This document shows, piece after piece, positions 57,747-64,000 of a stretch of 64,000 nt of DNA (its first letter is position 1; every line of letters begins with the position of its first letter). The stretch is from Aureococcus anophagefferens (taxonomy: Eukaryota > Sar > Pelagophyceae > Pelagomonadales > Pelagomonadaceae): the NCBI RefSeq assembly GCF_000186865.1, contig NW_008705572.1:393384-457383 (forward strand), given 5' to 3'. Position numbers and translations under genes: made by a program. Below the pieces are notes generated by a model. The model ran no database searches, had not been told where the DNA came from, and worked only from the letters and a program-made list of their open reading frames with translations.

Positions 57747-58841
57747 ATGGACCTCCTGAGCGACGACCTGCTCTACTGCTGCCTCGCGCGCGTGCCCTTT
57801 GCCAGCTACGACGCTTTGCGCCTCGTCTCGCGGCGCCTGCGCGGCGCCTGCGGCTCCGAGGGCTACGCGCGCGAGCGCGACCGGTTCCGCGAGTCGCTCG
57901 TTGTCGTCTGCGGCGGCAGCGACTGGGGCTACCGGCGCGAGGCCTGGCTCCTGACGCCGGACCGCACGTGGCTCGCGCGGCCCGCGCTGCCCTTCGGCCG
58001 CGACGCGTTCTGTCTGACGGCCGCGCGGCCCTTCGGCGACGAGCTCTACGCGACGGGCGGGCGGCTCCGGGGCTACGAGGCGTCGGCGGCCGTGTCCGCC
58101 TTCGACGCGCGCGCGGGGACGTGGCGCGAGTGCGCGCCGATGCTCCAGGCGCGCTTCGGCCACGGCGCGGCCGCGCTCCGGCCGAAGCCCAAGCTCGCGC
58201 TCGTCGCCGTCGCGCCGCGGCGGCGGCGGCCCGCGGAGCAGCGGCGCATCAGCGTGACGCAGAAGCCGCTTCTCGTCGTCGCGGGCGGCTACCGCGACGA
58301 CGCGGAGCTCGCGTCCGCGGAGGCCTTGGACCTCGTCACGGGCCGGTGGCGCGCGATCGCGCCGCTGCCCTTCGCCACGTGCTACGCCGCCGCGGCCGTC
58401 GTCGACGGCCGCTTCTACGTCGCCGGCGGCGCGGGCCCCGGCGACGGTCGGCTCCAGATGTGGGACCCGGCGACGGGCGAGTGGGCGCGCCGCGCGGACC
58501 TCCCGCAATCGCGGCAGTCGGCCGCGGCCGTCGTCGTCGCGGGCCGGCTCTCCCTCATCGGCGGGCTGCTCGACCTCGGCGAGACGGCGAGCGTCATCCG
58601 CTACTGCCCGACGTCGGACGCGTGGCAATGGGGAGAGGACGCGCGCGCGATCCCGTGGCTCCCGAAGCCGCGGTCGGGCGCCACGGCGGCGCTCCTCGCG
58701 GACGGCTCCGTGCTCCTCGTCGGCGGCGGCTCGCCCCTCGTCTGCCGCCGCGACGGCGACGGCTACCGCGCCTGGGAGGACGTCGCCGACCTCCCGACCG
58801 GCTGGGTGCGCTGGCCCGGCGCGGCGACGGTGGAGCTGTAA
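57747..58841 (+). CDS. F-box / kelch-repeat protein
   Basis: 364 aa. The N-terminus DLLSDDLLYCCLARVPFASY followed by LRLVSRRLRGAC is an F-box. Four or more kelch blades follow (ELYATGGRLRGYEASAAVSA, LLVVAGGYRDDAELASAEAL, RFYVAGGAGPGDGRLQMWDP, RLSLIGGLLDLGETASVIRY) with paired Gly and W/Y signatures. It is a likely substrate adaptor of an SCF ubiquitin ligase. It diverges from the TTC13-like gene with 165 bp between starts. Confidence 0.88.
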   Translation: MDLLSDDLLYCCLARVPFASYDALRLVSRRLRGACGSEGYARERDRFRESLVVVCGGSDWGYRREAWLLTPDRTWLARPALPFGRDAFCLTAARPFGDELYATGGRLRGYEASAAVSAFDARAGTWRECAPMLQARFGHGAAALRPKPKLALVAVAPRRRRPAEQRRISVTQKPLLVVAGGYRDDAELASAEALDLVTGRWRAIAPLPFATCYAAAAVVDGRFYVAGGAGPGDGRLQMWDPATGEWARRADLPQSRQSAAAVVVAGRLSLIGGLLDLGETASVIRYCPTSDAWQWGEDARAIPWLPKPRSGATAALLADGSVLLVGGGSPLVCRRDGDGYRAWEDVADLPTGWVRWPGAATVEL

Positions 58842-58930
58842 AGTGTGTGCATATTGAATTCAATGTGCTGTGTTGAATTTGAGGTACAGGGTGGCTCCTC
58901 TCCCCGCGGCTGTGCTTCCAGCCATACGCA

Positions 58931-59605
58931 ATGCGCGTCGCGGCGATCAGAGCGTTCGCGCTGCTGCGAGCGGCGGCGGCGCTCCAGCCACCGGCACCGA
59001 GGCGGTCGTCGTCGCTCCTGCGCGCCGCGCCCGCGCCGGACGCCTGGAACGCCTACGAGCTCGGCGCCGCGCGCGCGCTGGCGGCGAGCGCGCCGGCCAA
59101 GGCCGCGGCCGCGTTCTTCAGCGCCACGGGCCCGCTGCCGCTGAACGCGGCGCTCGCGCTGCCCTTGGCGGCGAAGCTCGACTGGTCGCGGCCGTGGCGG
59201 CCGCGGCCGACGGGCGACCGGTCGCGCGCGGGCCTCCTCTACGGCGTCGCGCTCGTCGCCTGGGCGGCGCGGCAGGCGCCCTACGCGTCGCGCGCGGCGT
59301 TCGCGGCGGCGGCCTTGCGGCTCGCCGTCGGCGCGCGCGCCGCGGCGCTCGGGCCCGTCGTCGCGCTCGTCGCGGACGCGAAGCGGTCGGCCGCCGCCGA
59401 GGCCGCGGGCCGCGCGGCCGCGGCCGCGGTCGTCGTCGCGGCGAAAAGCTCGGCGGCCCAGATCGAGGCCGCCGTCGCGCGCGCGGCCGTCTACGTCGAA
59501 GCGCGGCCCCTGCTCGGCACGGCCGTCGAGGCCGGGCTCATCCTGACGCTCTTCGCCATCTTCCGGAAGCTCTCGACGACCATCGACCGCTTCGACGACA
59601 AGTAG
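58931..59605 (+). CDS. Unknown Ala-rich membrane protein, possibly plastid-targeted
   Basis: 224 aa. The N-terminus (MRVAAIRAFALLRAAAALQP then Arg/Ser-rich) fits a signal plus transit presequence. Several Ala-rich helices follow, one near 95-130 (LLYGVALVAWAARQAPYAS) and one near the end (LLGTAVEAGLILTLFAIFRK), finishing in a polar tail. No family was recognised. Confidence 0.55.
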   Translation: MRVAAIRAFALLRAAAALQPPAPRRSSSLLRAAPAPDAWNAYELGAARALAASAPAKAAAAFFSATGPLPLNAALALPLAAKLDWSRPWRPRPTGDRSRAGLLYGVALVAWAARQAPYASRAAFAAAALRLAVGARAAALGPVVALVADAKRSAAAEAAGRAAAAAVVVAAKSSAAQIEAAVARAAVYVEARPLLGTAVEAGLILTLFAIFRKLSTTIDRFDDK

Positions 59606-59628
59606 CATTTTTATAGCGACGGATGCTG

Positions 59629-60354
59629 CTACTTCTTTTTCCCTTTCTTCTTGCCGGGCTTCTTCGTCTTCTTGCCCTTCTTCGCGAGGGCGATGCGCTC
59701 CTGTCGCCCTCGCAGCGCCGCGGCCAAGCGCGTCGCGGCGACCATGGCCGCGATCATGATTTCTCGCGCCGTGTCCATCTTCTTGGCGCGCTCGACCTCG
59801 TCCGTGAGCGCGTCGCCGCCCATGACGATGTCGTAGACGTCGAGCTTGTACGCGAGCGGCGGCGGCGGCGCGGCGGCGTCGGGCGCGGCGGCCGCGGCGG
59901 CGTCCGTCGCGATGCTGGCCGCTCGGCCCGCGTCGGCCAGCTCCTTGAGCAGGGCCGACTTCTCTTTGATCGTAATGCTCGTATAGTAGGGCTCGGCGCG
60001 CGGCGCGACCTTGACCGGCTCGACGGGCTCCGCGGGCCGCGGCGACTCGACCTTCGGAGCCGCCTCCGCGAAGAGCGACGTGGACGGCTTCTTGATCGGG
60101 TCTGGTTTCACGGGCTCCGACTCGAGGCGCACCTCGAAGGCCTTCGTGATCGCGGCGTCGAATACCTGCGACTTGCGCTGGTTCGCCTTGAGCTTGGCTG
60201 CCTCCTCCTCGGCAGCTTTCGCGGCCTTTTGCTCCTCCGTGAGCTCGGGCGGCGCTGCCGCACCGTCCGCCGGCGCTGCACCATCCGTCGCGACCGCGCC
60301 GTTCTCCGCTGCAGCCGCGGCGACAGGATCGCCCACGGAGCCGGCCGCGCCCAT
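59629..60354 (-). CDS. Unknown protein with predicted N-myristoylation site and Lys-rich tail
   Basis: 241 aa. It starts MGAAGS, a good N-myristoylation signal. The first 60 residues are Ala/Glu-rich and coiled (ELTEEQKAAKAAEEEAAKLK), then a moderately conserved-looking section (KSQVFDAAITKAFEVRLESE, AEPYYTSITIKEKSALLKEL, YKLDVYDIVMGGDALTDEVE). The C-terminus is almost pure Lys/Gly. Dual lipid/polybasic membrane attachment is plausible. Function unknown. Confidence 0.6.
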   Translation of the reverse strand: MGAAGSVGDPVAAAAAENGAVATDGAAPADGAAAPPELTEEQKAAKAAEEEAAKLKANQRKSQVFDAAITKAFEVRLESEPVKPDPIKKPSTSLFAEAAPKVESPRPAEPVEPVKVAPRAEPYYTSITIKEKSALLKELADAGRAASIATDAAAAAAPDAAAPPPPLAYKLDVYDIVMGGDALTDEVERAKKMDTAREIMIAAMVAATRLAAALRGRQERIALAKKGKKTKKPGKKKGKKK

Positions 60355-60426
60355 GCCGTCGAGTGGTTACAGATCGCACACGCAAAAATTCACCATCGGT
60401 AAGTTGCCGTTCAACCTGCGAATTGG

Positions 60427-63400
60427 TTACGTCGCCCGCCCCAGGAAGTGGGCCTCCCACTTCTCGGCGACGTGCTTCCAGAGGAAGCGGTCGCGGGCGT
60501 AGCGCTTCATGGCCGCGCGGTGGCCGTCGAGCTCGCCGCGCGCCGCGCGCTCCGCCGCGTCCGCGGCCGCGGCGGCGAAGTCGGCCTGCCAGGCGACGTC
60601 CGCGGCGTCGACGGCCGGCTTGAGGTCGTCGAGCAGGATCGACGCCTCGGCGTCGGCGCGGCGCGGCGTCGCCGGGCCGAGGTCGAAGTCCACCGTGAGC
60701 TCGGGGACCACGGAGCCCGCGAAGCGGCTCGTGATCGGGATCGCGCCGAGCGCCATGGCCTTCATGACGGAGACGCAGCCCGTCTCCGGGTAGGTCGTCG
60801 GGTAGAGCACAAAGCCCGCCCGGGCGTAGCCCCGGGCGAGCTCGTCGTGGCCGACCATGCCCCGGTAGTCGACGCCCGGCCTGTGTGCAAATCAACCAGT
60901 GGAACGCCCTGTCCAGCAAAAACTTCAAACCTCTCTATCTCGATCAAATCGAAGTCGATTTGGCTGATTTTTGGACGAATCGATTGCTCTCGTCGAGTTT
61001 TCGAAGCACAGCGAAAGAGTCTGGTCCAAACCGTTCGATTACGCGCACATTGAAGTCGGGTTGAAGATTTGATTTGCACACAGCGCCCGGCTGCCGGAGG
61101 AGCCGCTCGACCTCCGCGCGCCACGCGTCGAACGCGGGGATGTGGCGCGCGCCCCAGGTGACGAAGGCCGGCGAGAAGCCGTAGTAGACGACCAGGGTCG
61201 CGTTCGGCACGCGGCCCCGCACGGCGGGCCAGCCCTTGAGCACCTCGTAGAGGCCGCGGTTCGGCGCGGACCCGTACGCGAAGACCGTCGCCGCGTTGTC
61301 GCCGTCGACGAGGAACGACGGGTCGATGCCGTTGGGCGTCTCGTAGGCCTTGGGCCGCGCGGCGGGCGGCAGCGTCGCCGTGTGGAACTTGGACAGCGTG
61401 AAGATCCCCGCGAGGCCGTCGACGAACGGCGCCGTCCACGACCCGTAGCCGGGCACCTGCGCGGGAACAGGGTGCTTCAACATCGCTTCAATAGGAGTGG
61501 TCCGCGCGTTCCATAAAAAAGCATCCACGCTCCGAGACCGATGATCGCTCGTCCAAGCATCAGCCGAAACGAGTGGGAAACGGCCGAGCGAGGCGCCTTT
61601 GGGAAGTTCGCGCGCTCGTCCCGCGCCGCCGGGCGCGTCCTGGAGCCACGCGTAGACTTTCCCGTGCGTCGCCGGGTCCGCGACGGCCGTGGACACGTGG
61701 TAGCGCCAGGCGACGAAGACGTCGGGCGGGCGCGACGCGTCGTAGGTCGCGTGGCGCAGCCACGCGACGCCGAAACGGTCGTCGCCGAGGTCGCGGTCCG
61801 CGCACTCGTTGTAGACCTCGACGGCGTGGCCCCGCTTCGCGAGCTCGCGGGCGACGAAGACGACGGCCTCCTCGGAGCCGCCGAGGCCGCCCGTCTCGAG
61901 CGACGACGGCCCCCAGTCGGGCCACCACGTCTGGCCGTACTCGTCGCAGTAGATCGCGACGACGAGGTTCCCCGCGCGCCGCGCGGCGGCGCGCTTCGCC
62001 AGCGCCGCGTCGCGCGCGTCGAGGCGCGCGCGTCCCCGTTCGTCGGCCCGCTGCGCGGCGTGCCGGAGCCGCACGGCCTTGAACCACTCCTCGAGCGCCG
62101 CGGCGCCCGCGCCCGCGTCGTCGAGCGCCGCGCCGACGCCGAGCCGGAGCCCCGCGTCCGACGGGCTCAGCGCCGACGACGCGAAGAGCGCGCCGAGCAG
62201 GCGCGCGTCGTCGGGGCGCCGCGGCCCGCAGCGCCTCGTTCAGGTTGCCCGCGACGTCGCCGTCGTCGCGGACCCGGAGGCCGGACAGGTACGCCGCGGC
62301 CGCGCCGGCCGCGTCGCCGGCCCTGCGCCGCACGTGGCCCAGGTTGTACCAGAAGTGGGACGACCAGGGCGCGCGGTCCACGGCGTGGCGCAGCTCCGCC
62401 GCGGCCGCCGCGTCGTCGCCGGCGAAGTGGCAGTCGAGGCCCCGGAACGACCGCGCGTTCGCGTCCTCGGGATACGCGGCCGCGAAGCGCGCGACGGACG
62501 ACCGGCGCCGCGCGGCGCCGTCGACGGGCGGGAGCGAAGACGCCGCCCGCTCGTCGGCGTCCGGGTCGTCGCCGCCGAAGCAGGGCGGCCCCGCGGCGCC
62601 GCCGAGGTCCGCGGCCGCGCGGCGGTAGCGGCAGTCCTTGAGGCCCGCGCGGTCGCGCGGCGCCGCGGGGTCGACGACGACGTGCCAGGTCCGCTTCCCC
62701 GCGCGGAAGGCCTCGTAGGCGGCCTCGTAGGCGGCCTCGGCGGACGCGACGGACCGCGCGGCGTCGAAGAGGGGCTCGGCGCTCGTCCGCGCGACCGTCG
62801 CGTTCCGGAGCCGCTCGAAGGGGAGGGCGCCCGCGACGGCCTCGAAGTCCTTGACGGAGTCCACCAACGTCAAATTCTCGAGGGCCGCGGCCGCGAGCAG
62901 GGACGCGCCGACGCGGCTCGCGAAGCGGCCGACGCCGTCGCCGCCGCCGCCGCCGAAGCCGCGGATCGCGAGGAGCGGCACGGCGGCCCAGAGGCTGTCG
63001 GCGCCCGTCGTGTGCGCGCCGTAGACGAGGTTGTCCAGGAAGAGGTCGCAGGTCTCGGCCATGCGCGTGAGGTGCGCCTGGCGCGGCACGCGGCCGAGCC
63101 AGACGAGGCGCGCGGGGTGCACGCCGCGCGCCGCGGCCTCGGCCGCGAGGTTCGCGACGACGACGGCGCCGAGGGGCTCCTTGGGCCGCAGGAGCGCGAG
63201 CGTCGCCCCCGGCGACCGCCGGAGCGCGCCCATCCAGAGCGTGAAGGACTCGGGCTCGTACTTGTCGATCTGGTTGAAGTTGCAGTAGCGCGGCGGCCCC
63301 GGCGCGCGCCGCGCGCCGAGGTCCGCGGGCGGCCAGTGCGCGCCGTAGTCGTTGGCCTGGTAGGAGAAGGGCAGGTAGATGAGCGGCTCCGCCGCCGTCG

Positions 63401-64000
63401 CCGCGGCGTGGTCCGGCGGCAACACTTTCGCGTCGGCCATCGTGTAGTCGAAGTGGCCGCCGCCCGCGACGCCCGGGTAGCCGAGGTAGGAGATGAGCAG
63501 CGCGCCCGGCGGCGCGACGGACTCGCTCGCGAGCTCGAGGCGCGCGCCCCGCGTGTGCGTCATGAGGTCGACGACGACGTCGAGGTCGAGGGCGTCCATG
63601 CCCCGCTTCGCCGCGGCGACGTCGACGTCGAAGAGCTCGAGGAACCCGCCTTCGGGCCGCCGCTCCGCGCGCGTCCGGAGCACGGACGCGTCGTTCTCGC
63701 CGTAGCTCAAGACGAAGGTCTCGACGACGGCCGGGTCGTGGTCGCTCACGAGGCGCCGCGTGAGGTAGCCCATGGGGTGCTCGCGGAAGTCGAAGCTCAG
63801 GTACCCGACGCGGAGGCGGCTCCGCCGCGCCCTCCGCGGCGGCGGCGGCGCCGCGTGGCCGAAGCGCTGGAAGACCTGGGCCGACGTCAGGCGCCGCAGC
63901 ACGTCGTTGGGGAAGTGCTGCAGGAGCGTCGCGTCGTAGGGCATGACCGCGAGGTCGACGTCGCGGCGCCCGACGCCCGCGCCGCGGCGCCGCCGGCCCT
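60427..64000 (-). CDS. OGT-like (GT41) + TPR + GT4-like glycosyltransferase fusion, 5' end off window
   Basis: The frame is open to the right edge. The N-terminal part is an O-GlcNAc-transferase C-terminal domain: LRVGYLSFDFREHPMGYL, RYCNFNQIDKYEPESFTLWM, ARLVWLGRVPRQAHLTRM and GAHTTGADSLWAAVPLLAIR. A short TPR block follows (WSSHFWYNLGHVRRRAGDAA). Then comes a second transferase domain: VVAIYCDEYGQTWWPDWGPS, ETGGLGGSEEAVVFVARELA and, later, AMALGAIPITSRFAGSVVPE, typical of GT4. Between TPR and GT4 the frame shifts at about 62217-62222 (a CCCC run; one C fewer restores LRAAAPDDARLLG). Introns: introner A6 (61457-61636) and B4 (60881-61091); both restore the frame. Confidence 0.82.
60881..61083 (+). 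mobile_element. Introner element B4, antisense to host gene
   Basis: Perfect 8-bp duplications CGCCCGGC at 60873-60880 and 61084-61091; ends CTGTGTGCAAATC and GATTTGCACACAG are a perfect 13-bp inverted repeat. Intron on the minus strand 60881-61091 (211 bp), GC-AG, junction LRQPGVDYRG. Confidence 0.92.
61457..61628 (-). mobile_element. Introner element A6, diverged family A
   Basis: Duplications CCGGGCAC (61449-61456) and CCGGGCGC (61629-61636), one mismatch. Ends are eroded (GCGGGACGAG for GCAGGACGAG); the core reads GCTGATGCTTGGACGAGCG. Intron 61457-61636 (180 bp), GC-AG, junction WLQDVPGYG. It looks older than A1 and A3. Confidence 0.85.

Overview
The window is eukaryotic nuclear DNA. It is very GC-rich and densely packed, with many convergent genes whose stop codons lie 1-30 bp apart. 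It contains a nucleus-encoded plastid ribosomal protein, a light-harvesting (LHC/FCP-type) protein and a lumen-targeted protein. It also has 8-bp-duplicated introner elements that act as introns, GC-AG introns, and a selenocysteine codon with a SECIS hairpin. Together these point to a pelagophyte alga close to Aureococcus anophagefferens. That assignment is inference from gene content and element type, not from a search.

Layout. 1-8.4 kb: a secreted protein running off the left edge, PrimPol (split by an introner), a small membrane protein, an AT-richer membrane protein, a zinc-finger/ankyrin protein, plastid L15 and a telobox Myb protein. 8.5-18.7 kb: an alpha/beta hydrolase, an aldo-keto reductase, an FKBP isomerase, an ankyrin+J-domain protein, a GT61-like glycosyltransferase, a frame-broken hydrolase and a GILT-like thiol reductase read through an in-frame UGA. 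18.8-28.8 kb: 14-3-3, a membrane protein, a kinase, then a 3-kb block bounded by inverted repeats (with a 50-N assembly gap and an SAP/RGG-like protein), and a PARP-zinc-finger protein. 29-37 kb: TAP42-like, alkaline ceramidase, methyltransferase, tubulin acetyltransferase, SF3A2, a six-EF-hand protein and L-rhamnonate dehydratase. 37-47.4 kb: a glycosyltransferase-like gene, a plastid-lumen protein, a TOG-domain gene with two introners and a 23-nt microexon, a large secreted protein, a YHYH membrane protein and a calponin-like gene. 47.5-64 kb: an EF-hand/cNMP potassium channel, an armadillo gene interrupted by a 472-bp terminal-inverted-repeat element, a TrmA-type methyltransferase with a CaaX tail, an LHC protein, a TTC13-like TPR gene, an F-box/kelch protein, two unknowns, and an OGT+TPR+GT4 fusion that leaves the right edge.

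Introns. I resolved 20 introns by requiring an unbroken frame. Eleven are introner insertions in three length/end families (A about 190 bp, B about 203 bp plus a 70-bp deletion form, C 187 bp). Families A, B and C share an internal core around GGCTGATTTTTGGACGA. In each case the first 8-bp target duplication supplies the donor (G[T/C]) and the element end supplies the acceptor AG. Twelve of the 20 donors are GC rather than GT. The genes are ordinary housekeeping, signalling and plastid functions and do not form an operon. Many are arranged as divergent pairs with less than 100 bp between start codons, probably sharing promoters.
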